The notes beneath the pieces were generated by a model. It saw only the letters and a program-made list of their open reading frames with translations, did not search any database and was not told where the DNA came from. From Massilia sp. PAMC28688 (GTDB lineage Bacteria; Pseudomonadota; Gammaproteobacteria; Burkholderiales; Burkholderiaceae_D), in NCBI RefSeq assembly GCF_019443445.1, contig NZ_CP080378.1:1550001-1614000 (forward strand): a DNA stretch of 64,000 bases. The letters run 5' to 3'. Within the stretch, counting starts at the first letter, position 1. Each line of letters opens with the position of its first letter. This document shows, piece by piece, positions 8,906-17,612 of the stretch. A program made the translations under genes and the position numbers.

Positions 8906-11119
8906 TTATTGCAGGCGAATCGCGCTGTCAAATACCCAGGTGCGGCGAATTTCAATGACATCGTACTGCCGCGCCAGCGATGGCGCGAACGCTGCGTACG
9001 GCGCCTGGCTTGCGATCACCTTGCGGATCGCATCATCAATGGCTGGCACACCGCTCGATGTGACAAAGGTGACCTTTTCAACCGAACCGTCCGCGCGCAC
9101 AGCCACCGTGACCACCGGTTGCGTATGGCGCTGCTTGACCAGATCCCGCACCATGTCGAACGTCATGTTCATTTCAATCTTGCGGCTCATGGCTTCCGCA
9201 TACAACGCGATATCGGTATTGGGGTCACTGCGCCCGAACAGCCAGCCGCGCCGCAGACTGCTGGTGGTAGGCAGCGCATCGCGCTGTGCAGCTTCCTTGT
9301 CGAGTTGCTTGCCGATCGCACGCAGCCGCTCTTCCCGCTCGGCTTCCTGCCTGGCACGTTCCTGACTGGCAGTATCTTGCTTGGGAGCTTCTTGTCGCGC
9401 GCCTTCTTGCTTGATGGCGTCCTGACGTGCGGCGTCCTGCTGGGCTGCTTCCTGTCGCGCTGCTTCCTGTCGCGCTGCTTCCTGCCGAGTCACTTCCTGC
9501 CGCGCTGCCTCCTGCCGAGCCGCTTCCTGCCGGGCTGATTCCTGTCGCACTGCCTCCTGCCGAGCCGCCTCCTGCCGAGCCGCCTCCTGCCGAGCCGCCT
9601 CCTGCCGAGCTGCCTCCTGCCGAGCTGCCTCCTGCCGAGCCACTTCCTGCCGGGCTGCTTCCTGTCGCGCTGCTTCCTGTCGCGCTGTTTCCTGCTGCGC
9701 GGCTTTTTGCGCCTCCTGGCGCGCATTCTCTTGCCGCAGGGCGTCTTGCCGGACCGCTTCCTGCTTCAGCGCTTCCTGACGAGCTGCTTCTTGCGCCGCC
9801 GCTTGCCTTAGGGCTTCCTGCCTCTCGGCTTCATGACGTAAGGCGGCTTGCTTTGCAGCGGCCTGTTTCAAGGCATCTTGCCGCACCGCCTCTTGGGTCA
9901 GAGCCAGCTGACGATCCGCTTCCTGCCTCAGCGCGTCCTGACGTGCATGTTCTTGCCGTGTGGCTTGCTGACGCAAGAACTCTTGCCTCTCAGCTTCCTG
10001 CCGCTGGGCTTCTTGTTGGACCGCAGCCTGACGGGCGCTTTCCTGCTTGATGGTTTCGGCGCGTTCGGCTTCCTGACGTGCCCTTTCTTGCTCCAATGCG
10101 GCCTGGCGGGCCGCATCCGCTCGACGCTGCGAGGCACGGACGGCCTCCGCCTCGGCCTGGCGTGCCTGCTCCTGTTGCATGGCAAGCTGGCGCGCCGCTT
10201 CTGCTCGCGCCGTTTGTTCACGCAGGGCGTCCCGCTGCGCCGCCTCTTCCTGGAGCGCCTGCTCCTGCCGCATTACTTCCTGACGGAGATTTTCCTGCTG
10301 ACGCAGTTGCTCACGCTCGGCCTCAAGGCGCGCTGACGCAACGCGGGCGGCCTGTTCCTCACGCGCGGCGGCTTCTCGTTGCTGCTCGGCGCGAGCGGCT
10401 TCCTGTGCAGCAGCCAGCATTTGCCCTTGCTGCAAGCGCAAGGCGCTCTCGCGCTCCTGATCAAGCATGATCTTTTCAAGTGCACGGGCGTTGGCATCCT
10501 GCACGATCCGCGCTGGTGCGGGAACGGGTGCACTGGCCACGACACTTTGGCTTTGCGCGACCAAAGCCGGTTTTGGGCGGGCGCGCTTTATGTTTTTGTC
10601 CGTACGCTTGTCACGCCGCACCTTTTTGCCCGCAGAGGCGCGCGTCTTTCGAGGTTTGGCAGCAGCGGGCGCAGATGCACGAACTGCGGCCGGTGTCACC
10701 GATGCCAAAGGCGGTATAAGAACTGCGCCCGGCCTGTTTGTGCCGGAAGAGGCTGGCGGCATCGTCAGCGGCTTGATATCGGCGGTGCTGGCCATTTTCT
10801 CGCTCAAACGTGCCTGCACCGAACGTGGCGAGGCCCCGGACAGGGCCGATGAGCTGTCGGCTTTTTGTTCCACCACATTGCGCGTCGCGCCGGGCACAGC
10901 TAATTTGACCGCCGGTGCCGGGGCCAGAATGATCTGCAGATCATCTGCCGCCAGACGTCTTTGCTTCCATGGCAGGTTAAGGCCAGGAAGGCCGAACTGA
11001 TCGCCAGCGAACTGAATGCTCATTACCAGGGCGTGCGCCAGGAGCGAGAGGCTCAACGCAATGAGCAGTCTCGAGGGTGGGCGTTCAGTAACGGGAACAG
11101 TCGTCAAGTTCGATGCCAT
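8906..11119 (-). CDS. TolA/TonB-like protein with long RQEAA-repeat helix
   Basis: About 737 residues. It has one membrane anchor near the N-terminus (about 15-35), an Ala/Pro/Lys-rich segment, and then a very long Gln/Arg/Glu/Ala helical region (about 205-610). The last third of this is nearly perfect RQEAA pentapeptides, coded by a 15-base repeat around 9480-9660. A C-terminal TonB_C-type domain follows (about 630-737; PVVTVAVRADGSV, WVFDSAIRLQ). The layout is that of TolA: inner-membrane anchor, periplasm-spanning helix, interaction domain. The start is uncertain (11119, 11146 or 11182; none has a strong site). No tolQ, tolR, tolB or pal gene is adjacent, so this is probably not the main TolA. 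Confidence 0.75.
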   Translation of the reverse strand: MASNLTTVPVTERPPSRLLIALSLSLLAHALVMSIQFAGDQFGLPGLNLPWKQRRLAADDLQIILAPAPAVKLAVPGATRNVVEQKADSSSALSGASPRSVQARLSEKMASTADIKPLTMPPASSGTNRPGAVLIPPLASVTPAAVRASAPAAAKPRKTRASAGKKVRRDKRTDKNIKRARPKPALVAQSQSVVASAPVPAPARIVQDANARALEKIMLDQERESALRLQQGQMLAAAQEAARAEQQREAAAREEQAARVASARLEAEREQLRQQENLRQEVMRQEQALQEEAAQRDALREQTARAEAARQLAMQQEQARQAEAEAVRASQRRADAARQAALEQERARQEAERAETIKQESARQAAVQQEAQRQEAERQEFLRQQATRQEHARQDALRQEADRQLALTQEAVRQDALKQAAAKQAALRHEAERQEALRQAAAQEAARQEALKQEAVRQDALRQENARQEAQKAAQQETARQEAARQEAARQEVARQEAARQEAARQEAARQEAARQEAARQEAVRQESARQEAARQEAARQEVTRQEAARQEAARQEAAQQDAARQDAIKQEGARQEAPKQDTASQERARQEAEREERLRAIGKQLDKEAAQRDALPTTSSLRRGWLFGRSDPNTDIALYAEAMSRKIEMNMTFDMVRDLVKQRHTQPVVTVAVRADGSVEKVTFVTSSGVPAIDDAIRKVIASQAPYAAFAPSLARQYDVIEIRRTWVFDSAIRLQ
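9480..9665 (-). repeat. 15-bp tandem repeat coding RQEAA
   Basis: About twelve consecutive 15-base units (top-strand consensus CCTGCCGAGCCGCCT with variants) lie inside the TolA/TonB-like gene. Unit length is a multiple of three, so copy-number changes keep the frame. Confidence 0.85.
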
Positions 11120-11299
11120 GGGCCTGCACACAATCTGGAATAGCATGCCCGCATGAATTGCCGAACCGCCATCAAACCGCATAGTGTACTGCCGTTTACG
11201 GCTGAGGTAGACCCTATTGAACGCGCGCTCAGCGGCAACAACCGCTTAAGGTCGTCACGGGAAGGCGGCGGCGCCTAGTAGCGTGCCGCGCCCGCTGCA

Positions 11300-11590
11300 T
11301 CATTGATCTGCCGTGCACAGGACGTGCCGTCCCTCCGCAGCGGCGGTTTGGTAGAGGCGCGTGACGTGCTGCAGCCACTCTCTGGTGTACTCGAAGTCCT
11401 CGTCCGTCAGGTCAAAGCCGTAATCGTCGACATCGATAGCATCGTATCGCTTGCGGAATTTTTCGCGCGTCATCGCGGCAGGTGACTGGACGGCCTGCGC
11501 CAGCGTCTTGAGGATTATGATGTAGTCTTCTTCATCATAAATAATGCGCCGGCAATCACCACTGGTCAAGGCGATGTTCACCGCCTTCAT
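11300..11590 (-). CDS. Small acidic protein, unknown function
   Basis: A 96-residue cytoplasmic protein rich in Asp, Glu and Tyr (for example IIYDEEDYIIIL and DAIDVDDYGFDLTDEDFEY). No family is recognised. The start at 11590 is the first Met before the compositionally normal part; the ribosome binding site is weak and the frame is open to 11740. It lies between the larger hypothetical protein at 11646 and the TolA-like gene, all on the minus strand. Confidence 0.5.
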   Translation of the reverse strand: MKAVNIALTSGDCRRIIYDEEDYIIILKTLAQAVQSPAAMTREKFRKRYDAIDVDDYGFDLTDEDFEYTREWLQHVTRLYQTAAAEGRHVLCTADQ

Positions 11591-11645
11591 GGCCAAGCTG
11601 CCCCGCCTGCAAGCGCGCGGCGCGTCGCGCTCCAGGCCGGTGCAG

Positions 11646-12254
11646 TCAGCGCTTAGCGGTCCCAGCAGGCTGCTTGGCGTGCGCCAGTTGATGCCAGTCG
11701 CGCTTGGTCGCCATACCAAGCTCACTGACAAACATGCCAAGCGTCATGAAGATCGCGGCTGGCGGCTCCGATGAACTCTTGTCGAAATCGATGTGGCCGC
11801 AACCAAAGCACACTTTCATGGTCCCGATCCGCTTGCGTGCCTTGTACATCTCAATGGTGTGATGGAATTCGGGCATGCACGCTGCCCACGCCTCCCTGGC
11901 CGCCGGGTTCATTGCGCGCATGAAGGACACCAGACGGTTCTGTTGCAGCGAATTAAGCTGGCGCGACGTATACGTTTTCTCGGGCACTGTTGGGATTGTC
12001 CCGTCGCCGGTGTAAAAATCCATCGGGTCGGAGTGCTCACGAACGACTACCCGGTCCGCGGTTTCGATGGTGCGGACAAGCTGCCTTTGAAACCCTGCCC
12101 CACCATTCGATACCGGGAGAAATACGCTTGCACTGGCAAGGCTTGCGACAGACATAGCCAGCACCACGCAGATGTTCATGATTCCGCGGCCAAGGAAGCC
12201 AGCGCGCTCCGACTGACCGAGGACACGCCCAACGCCACCTGACGCAATCACCAT
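11646..12254 (-). CDS. Exported protein, unknown function
   Basis: A 202-residue protein with a hydrophobic signal or anchor at about residues 27-42 and no recognised domain. A lone CFGCG motif near residue 150 could bind a metal or be redox active. Start ATG 12254 is preferred because a perfect AGGAGG lies four bases upstream; the Met at 12179 would give a classical signal peptide but has no site. It shares its strand with the small acidic gene 55 bases downstream. Confidence 0.6.
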   Translation of the reverse strand: MVIASGGVGRVLGQSERAGFLGRGIMNICVVLAMSVASLASASVFLPVSNGGAGFQRQLVRTIETADRVVVREHSDPMDFYTGDGTIPTVPEKTYTSRQLNSLQQNRLVSFMRAMNPAAREAWAACMPEFHHTIEMYKARKRIGTMKVCFGCGHIDFDKSSSEPPAAIFMTLGMFVSELGMATKRDWHQLAHAKQPAGTAKR

Positions 12255-12515
12255 AACACCTCCTGAAGTTGCCATACTCAAACAGAGCTCGATGAGACCA
12301 CACTAGCTCGCCCTGCAAGACCTGCAGGAGTCCAGGTGTACCCGGCGCAATCCTGACGGCGCAATTACCTTGTTACTTGACCCCGCTTATGCTCCACGCA
12401 TAGCGGCCTTGTACTAAGTTCAGACCCGCGCTTCAGACATCCAGATACTGGCGCTGTACCAGCAATTTTGCTGAGGGGTTTGTCGGCCGTGCTGCCGAAA
12501 CTGAAGGAGAACATC

Positions 12516-12842
12516 ATGCCAACCGTGACGCTGTATATCAGTCCTTACGAGAATCATCCCGGAGAGTACCTGGTCGTTGTCGACGGCGTGGGCTTTTACC
12601 AGTCCGCGAATAAGAACGTGGGAGCGCGGCTGCGCGGCGACGACCCATGGTTTGACGACCACATCCTCGGAATGGGTGGCACCGGTCTCGAGCGTGTGAG
12701 CCAGCAAGGCACATTTACCTTGTCGGCAATTGCAACGAGTAGCCAGCTCAATGAGGACTGGGGCACCGATGAAATTTATGCGCTCGTTGAGGTGGAAGGC
12801 TTGGGCACCTTCCGAACGAATACCATCAAGGCCAGGTTCTAG
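12516..12842 (+). CDS. Small protein, unknown function
   Basis: A 108-residue protein without signal peptide or membrane segment. Alternating polar and hydrophobic residues suggest a beta-rich fold. No family recognised. The start is well supported: AAGGAGA six bases before ATG 12516. It stands alone, divergent from the gene at 11646. Confidence 0.65.
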   Translation: MPTVTLYISPYENHPGEYLVVVDGVGFYQSANKNVGARLRGDDPWFDDHILGMGGTGLERVSQQGTFTLSAIATSSQLNEDWGTDEIYALVEVEGLGTFRTNTIKARF

Positions 12843-12959
12843 GAGACGCGTGGCAACGTCAGGTCTTCGCCCGACGCCCTCAAACTCCGTGCGCAGACAT
12901 TGAACGCGCCCGCGTGGCGCGTTCCGGCCCCGATGCCAGCTGACAGCCTGACCTTGCGC

Positions 12960-13514
12960 TCAATATGTGCTGCCAGATTCCATCGAAAAAGCGACGACGC
13001 CCACAAACAGGATCAACGCTACCGTAGCGAGGACCGCAAACAGCAAGGGCTTGCCCCAACCGCGTTTGATGTAATCTCCCGATTCCTTGACCAGTTGAAC
13101 TTGCTGGCGGCCACTGCTCATGTACCAGGCGGCCAACAAGGCAATGCCGACGATATTGCCCATGCGGTCGCCCAGACTGCCCGGGGCTGCCATGGCGGAA
13201 AACGCAGTCACCACCAGCAGCACCACCCCTGCCATGATTGCCCAGTTCTTCGATTCCCTGGCCTTCTCCGGCCTGCCTAGCGCCTCCCAGTTTTTCATGT
13301 GGAGAATGGCGCCGAATACAGGCGTGAACAACAGGCTCCAGCAAGCAGCAGCGTTGGGATTCCAGAGCGGAACACCGGCAAAGGCATCAGTCTTGCTGGA
13401 GAGATCGGACTGGGGAGCACTGTATGGATTCGGATTGGAAGTTTCGGCAAAGGGAAGATCGTCACTATGACCGGAAAGGGGCAGGAAGAAAAGTACTTGG
13501 CGGCTGTTGCGCAC
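12960..13514 (-). CDS. Membrane protein with NPYSAP motif
   Basis: Up to 184 residues. After a poorly supported N-terminal extension comes NPNPYSAPQSDL (about residues 28-39) and then about four membrane segments (about 50-70, 93-112, 120-135, 155-175). It shares the NPYSAP lead with the protein at 8306-8782. The annotated start is GTG 13514 without a clear ribosome binding site, so the true start is uncertain. Function unknown. Confidence 0.6.
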   Translation of the reverse strand: MRNSRQVLFFLPLSGHSDDLPFAETSNPNPYSAPQSDLSSKTDAFAGVPLWNPNAAACWSLLFTPVFGAILHMKNWEALGRPEKARESKNWAIMAGVVLLVVTAFSAMAAPGSLGDRMGNIVGIALLAAWYMSSGRQQVQLVKESGDYIKRGWGKPLLFAVLATVALILFVGVVAFSMESGSTY

Positions 13515-13651
13515 GGCTGTTTACATAAACACACATCGCATCTTGTCTCGCCACTTGCCGGCAGCACGACTCGGCCATTAGGCTGAGGCACGTTTGCTCG
13601 CCCCGACCAATGTTTCGCGCGCGGCGCGCCCTCCTGGCTTGGTTCGCGCAG

Positions 13652-14035
13652 CTACAACAAGTTCCCTGCCCGGTGAACTGGCCATTGTCGTGGCAACAGC
13701 CCCTGTTGGCGTCCAGGCGCTTGATCGCCGGAAGCATCCCAGCACGCCGCCCATCGTTCCAGCTCAAAAATAACCGAGCCGAGTGCATCGCCCGCCTCCG
13801 TCAGCGCGTATTCCCACACCTTGCCGCTGACACTGCGACGGACGATGCCCGCAGACTCCAGGTGCCTCAGCCGCTGGGCCAGCAGGCTGGTGGACATGGC
13901 CGGCACCCCCCGGTGCAGCGCGTTGAAGCGCTTGCCGCCGCACAGCAGCTCTCGCACCAGCAACAAAGTCCAGCGCTCGCACAGCAGCTGCGCGGCGCGC
14001 GCCAGGGGGCAAGGCTCAATGCAGCTGAGATCCAC
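13652..14035 (-). CDS. HxlR-family transcriptional regulator
   Basis: A 127-residue winged-helix regulator. The family signature is plain: CPLARAAQLLCERWTLLLVREL (in part), FNALHRGVP, LLAQRLRHLESAGIV and the wing YALTEAGDALG. HxlR proteins bind promoter DNA as dimers, usually next to the gene they control and often in response to redox or electrophile stress through the N-terminal Cys. The start is GTG 14035 with GGGAGA upstream. It is divergent from the methyltransferase at 14134, which is its likely target. Confidence 0.88.
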   Translation of the reverse strand: MDLSCIEPCPLARAAQLLCERWTLLLVRELLCGGKRFNALHRGVPAMSTSLLAQRLRHLESAGIVRRSVSGKVWEYALTEAGDALGSVIFELERWAACWDASGDQAPGRQQGLLPRQWPVHRAGNLL

Positions 14036-14133
14036 GACTGTCTCCCTCGGTGCGAAACGCTTCTGATTCTGGACTGGACGCGCCGAAGCGTCAAGCGCAC
14101 GCTGGACATCTTAATCCTGCAGATGGAGTTACC

Positions 14134-14961
14134 ATGAGCCAGTTATCACCAGAAATGGATGCACTGAAAGCCCGACTGAAAGCCACATGGATGTCGGGCG
14201 ACTATGCCCACTTTGCCCAGTATCTGCTGCCTGGCGCGCTGGAGTTTCTCGACCGCCTCAAACTCTTGCCGGGAACCCGCATGCTCGACGTGGGCTGCGG
14301 CGCCGGCCAGATCGCCATCCCGGCAGCACAGGCCGGTGTGGATGTCACGGGTGTGGACATTGCCAGCAATCTCATCGAGCATGCACGGCGGCGCGCCGCC
14401 ACCGACAATGTGCGTGCGCGATTTGAAGAGGGCGACGCCGAAATGCTACCGTTTCCGGACGCGTCGTTCGATGTAGTGGTCAGCCTGATCGGCGCCATGT
14501 TTGCACCGCGTCCGGAACTGGTGGCGCGCGAGCTGATCCGCGTATGCCGCCCTGGTGGACGCATTCACATGGCGAACTGGACGCCCGAGGGCCACGTCGG
14601 GCAGATGTTCAAGATTATCGGCAAGCATGTGCCGGCGCCACCGTTGATGGTTTCGCCGATCAAGTGGGGCGACGAGGCCACCGTGCGTGACCGACTCAGC
14701 AGCGGCACCTTACACGTGGAGACCGTTAAGCGGACCTATCCGATGCACTACCCTTTCCCTCCCGAGGAAGTGACGGATTTCTTCTTTGAATTCTACGGCC
14801 CGACGGTGCGCGCCAAGGCCGCACTGGACGAAGCTGCCTTTGCCGCGCTGCGGGATGAGCTGGCGGGACTGTGGCGCGAGAACAATCGCGCCACCGATGG
14901 CGGCACGCACGTCAATGCGGAGTATCTGGAGGTGAGTGCGACGCGGGCCGAGACTGTGTAG
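14134..14961 (+). CDS. Class I SAM-dependent methyltransferase
   Basis: A 275-residue enzyme. The SAM-binding motif I is MLDVGCGAGQIAI (about residues 50-62), motif II ends in the acidic GVDIAS, and the later motifs GDAEMLPFPDASFD and RVCRPGGRI are typical of the Methyltransf_11/25 group. The substrate cannot be told. ATG 14134 has GGAG upstream. It is transcribed divergently from the HxlR regulator, with 98 bases between the starts. Confidence 0.88.
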   Translation: MSQLSPEMDALKARLKATWMSGDYAHFAQYLLPGALEFLDRLKLLPGTRMLDVGCGAGQIAIPAAQAGVDVTGVDIASNLIEHARRRAATDNVRARFEEGDAEMLPFPDASFDVVVSLIGAMFAPRPELVARELIRVCRPGGRIHMANWTPEGHVGQMFKIIGKHVPAPPLMVSPIKWGDEATVRDRLSSGTLHVETVKRTYPMHYPFPPEEVTDFFFEFYGPTVRAKAALDEAAFAALRDELAGLWRENNRATDGGTHVNAEYLEVSATRAETV

Positions 14962-14970
14962 CGCGTTGCA

Positions 14971-15735
14971 TCACGTGCGATTCACAGAGATGCCTCCGTC
15001 GGCCAGCAGGCACGTGCCCGTCGTGAAGCTCGATGCGTCGGACGCCAGGTATAGCGCTGATCGTGCAATTTCCTCAGGTTGTGCCAGACGTTTGAGGGCG
15101 TGCAGCCCTTCAACGAATGCCAGGGTTTCCGGGGTATTGCTGAAGGCGCGGCCAAGCGGCGTGTCGGTTCCGCCAGGTAGCAAAGCGTTGGCGCGAATGG
15201 CGTTTGCCCCGTACTCCACAGCGATGACTTGCATGAGGCCGATCAATCCGGCCTTGGCGGCCGCGTAGGCGCCCATCCCTGGAAAGGCCGCGGTATTGCC
15301 GACGAAAGTCGACGTGAAAATGATGGAACCGCCGCCCCTTTTCACCATGGCAGGAATTTGATATTTGGCGCCATAGAATGCACTGGTCAAATTGGTGTCA
15401 ATGGCGTCGGCCCAGTCCCTTGCATCCATGTCGGCGACCGATGTGCTCTTTCCAGTAGATCCGGCGTTGTTGAATGCGACATCGAGTCCGCCGAAGCGGC
15501 TCATGGCCAGGTCCACCAGCGCGCTGGCCAGCGACTCTTCCCGGATGTCACCCGCCAGGGCAATTGCCTCGCCCCCGGTTCGCTCAATCTCGGCCACCAG
15601 ATAGTCCAATTCCCTGTCACGGCGCGCGGTGACAACCACCTTGGCGCCTTCCCTGGCAAACAGCTTTGCCGTTTCAAAGCCAATTCCTGAACTTGCACCT
15701 GTGACGATCGCCACTTTTCCTGATAGCTGCTTCAT
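14971..15735 (-). CDS. SDR-family oxidoreductase
   Basis: A 254-residue classical short-chain dehydrogenase/reductase. It shows the nucleotide-binding TGASSGIG (about residues 13-20), NNAG (about 90), the catalytic Ser in FTSTF and the YAAAKAG pair (Tyr and Lys, about 157-161). Length and motifs are complete. The substrate is unknown; the C-terminal LLADGGISVNRT is typical. A GGGAG site precedes ATG 15735. It converges with the methyltransferase gene, 9 bases between stops. Confidence 0.88.
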   Translation of the reverse strand: MKQLSGKVAIVTGASSGIGFETAKLFAREGAKVVVTARRDRELDYLVAEIERTGGEAIALAGDIREESLASALVDLAMSRFGGLDVAFNNAGSTGKSTSVADMDARDWADAIDTNLTSAFYGAKYQIPAMVKRGGGSIIFTSTFVGNTAAFPGMGAYAAAKAGLIGLMQVIAVEYGANAIRANALLPGGTDTPLGRAFSNTPETLAFVEGLHALKRLAQPEEIARSALYLASDASSFTTGTCLLADGGISVNRT

Positions 15736-15914
15736 TGTCTGCTCCCTGGGCTGATGGAACTGTCAGCATAGGGGGCGTGGGAGCAGGCCTCTATCCGCTT
15801 CTTGTTATCACATTAAATAGTCTAAGGAGATAAGCAGCTGGCGCCGGCCGCTGGCAGATGCGCAAGCTTTGCAGCCGCCCCGGCGACAAACGAAGATGGT
15901 AAAGTGCGGCCTTC

Positions 15915-16781
15915 ATGTCAAATTCCTCCATGCCACTTCGACCAAAGCCGCGCCGGCACCTTGCCCACAGGATCATCGACCGCGTCGTCAGCACCATGCT
16001 CATGAAGGGCAAAGTGGCCGCGTGGAGCTATCGCCTGGGCTGGCACGGCGAGCTCGGCGTTGTTGAATACGGTGTGACCCTGAGCGAGGAAAAAACCTTG
16101 CCAGCGCCGCTTCGCATCGGGTTCGTTTCGGACCTGCACGCGGGACCATCAACCCATGGTGGGCTGTTTGCGCAACTGCGCGATCAGTTGCAAGCGCTGC
16201 GTCCGGATGTGCTGCTGCTTGGCGGTGATTATGTGGCCTTTAATGCCCGACATGTCGAGTTGTTGCGCGATCTGTTGACCGGATACGCGCCAGTGCTCGG
16301 AACTTATGCCGTGATCGGCAATCACGACATTCGGGGCGGCCGGGAATCAATAGAGAGCGCTCTGCGGGGCATGGGTGTGGAAGTCCTGGTCAACCGCAAC
16401 ATCGCCTTGCCCGCGCCTTTCGACATGATCAGCATTTGCGGCATTGACGACCCATGGACAGGTGACGCGGACGCGGGCCCGACGTTTGCTCAATCCGGCC
16501 CGGTCAAACTGTTTCTGACGCATTCCCCCGACGGATTGCTGCACCTTGGCGAAGCAAGCTTTGACCTTGCCTTCGCTGGTCATACGCACGGCGGGCAGGT
16601 CGCTCGTCGCGATGGCGCGCCGGTCGTGCAGCCAACCGGACCGTTATCGCGGCAATATTGCTATGGCGAGTTTGCCGTGCCAGGCAACGGCACGATGTTC
16701 GTCAGCCGCGGGTTTGGATGCACCTTGATTCCATTGCGTATCAATGCCGATCCGGAACTGGTGATCTGCACGCTGGTGTAG
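15915..16781 (+). CDS. Metallophosphoesterase
   Basis: A 288-residue calcineurin-like phosphoesterase. The five metal motifs are visible in order: SDLHAG (about 74-79), GGDYV (about 107-111), GNHDIR (about 138-143), THSPD (about 200) and GHTHGG (about 220-225). A basic, partly hydrophobic N-terminal segment (about 15-45) resembles the membrane-associated YaeI-like group, which acts on phospholipid intermediates; that is inference. Its 3' end (about 16628-16781) is repeated in degraded form at 18188. Confidence 0.88.
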   Translation: MSNSSMPLRPKPRRHLAHRIIDRVVSTMLMKGKVAAWSYRLGWHGELGVVEYGVTLSEEKTLPAPLRIGFVSDLHAGPSTHGGLFAQLRDQLQALRPDVLLLGGDYVAFNARHVELLRDLLTGYAPVLGTYAVIGNHDIRGGRESIESALRGMGVEVLVNRNIALPAPFDMISICGIDDPWTGDADAGPTFAQSGPVKLFLTHSPDGLLHLGEASFDLAFAGHTHGGQVARRDGAPVVQPTGPLSRQYCYGEFAVPGNGTMFVSRGFGCTLIPLRINADPELVICTLV

Positions 16782-16878
16782 TTGCTGAAGCGGGTAGGTC
16801 CCTTTATTCGCTGAAGCTGCGGGGAGATGCAGGCTGCGACAATGTCGGGGCCTGACCGTTGGATGCACTGCGTGCGGG

Positions 16879-17173
16879 CTATTCGGAATGCTCGCGGACG
16901 TAGGCTTTCAACACCTCATCCATCCTGGTCTGCCAGCCCTCCCCTGTGCTCTTGAAGAAGGCAATGACCTCGGGGCTGTATCGAACCGAGGTCAATATTT
17001 TGGTGGACTCTGAGCGCGGCCGGCCCTTCGCGGCTGCAAGAGGTACCAGATTAGCGAGCTGTTGAGGCGTCATGGGTTGCGCCTCTGGATCGGCCTTTGG
17101 CGCCTGCGAGAATGACCTGATCCTCCTCGATGGTCGGCATCCCTATGCTGGCTGGATTAAAGACTTTCGACAT
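16879..17173 (-). pseudogene. BrnA-type antitoxin, frameshifted
   Basis: Two overlapping minus-strand frames together give one BrnA-family antitoxin. The first (from ATG 17173, with GAGGTG upstream) codes MSKVFNPASIGMPTIEEDQ; the second codes KGRPRSESTK and then the ribbon-helix-helix part SPEVIAFFKSTGEGWQTRMD. Removing one G or A from the run AAAGG near 17080-17090 restores a single frame reading ADPEAQPMTPQQL, as expected for the family. BrnA represses its operon and neutralises the ribonuclease BrnT. No brnT gene is visible beside it. It is either a true loss-of-function mutation or a sequencing error in a short homopolymer. Confidence 0.7.
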
Positions 17174-17310
17174 AGCTTTCACCTCACTCCTACGTGATCG
17201 CCGAAAACTGACGCCCCTGCGGTCCCGATGATCCCGGCCTCTACTTGTCGCTGCGCAACAAACATGCGATCGCAGCATGCAAAATAGTGCAACACATTTA
17301 TGGAGACGCC

Positions 17311-17603
17311 ATGTCCAACGCACAATCCATCGACGACCGATATTTTTTCATCCTGCCGCAAGGCTACGAAGGAGGCGGTTACTATCGTATGGTACCCCGT
17401 CTGAGGGGAAAGGTTAGTTCGCGCATCCGCGCATGATTTCACTAATTCAACAGGTCGCTTTCCGATGGTGCGCTGTGGATTCCCGCAAGTTCGGCGTAGG
17501 TAATATATCCCTTGCCAACGGCCGAGAATTCGAGCCCCACAGTACTCATCGCAGTGGGTTGGAAGTCGATATCCGCTTGATACGCTTAGTAGCCATCAAC
17601 TGA
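17311..17603 (+). pseudogene. Murein endopeptidase-like fragment, frameshifted and truncated
   Basis: Remnant of a penicillin-insensitive murein endopeptidase (MepA/M74-like or related M15 fold). The first frame (ATG 17311, GGAGA upstream) reads FFILPQGYEGGGYYR. A loss of one base near 17415 moves the rest into another frame, which carries FGVGNISLANGREF, PHSTHRSGLEVDIR with the His and Asp metal ligands. It then stops early at 17603; intact homologues continue for well over 100 residues. The motif match is from memory of the family, the frame break is seen directly. Confidence 0.65.
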
Positions 17604-17612
17604 AAGCTCGAA

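Noticed and set aside
9480..9665. Regular repeats that could suggest a CRISPR array
   Set aside because: There are no unique spacers; the 15-base units are contiguous and encode RQEAA within a long reading frame.
13465..13788. Possible frameshifted C-terminal extension of the HxlR regulator
   Set aside because: The overlapping frame shows no regulator-like sequence, and 127 residues is a normal length for short HxlR proteins.
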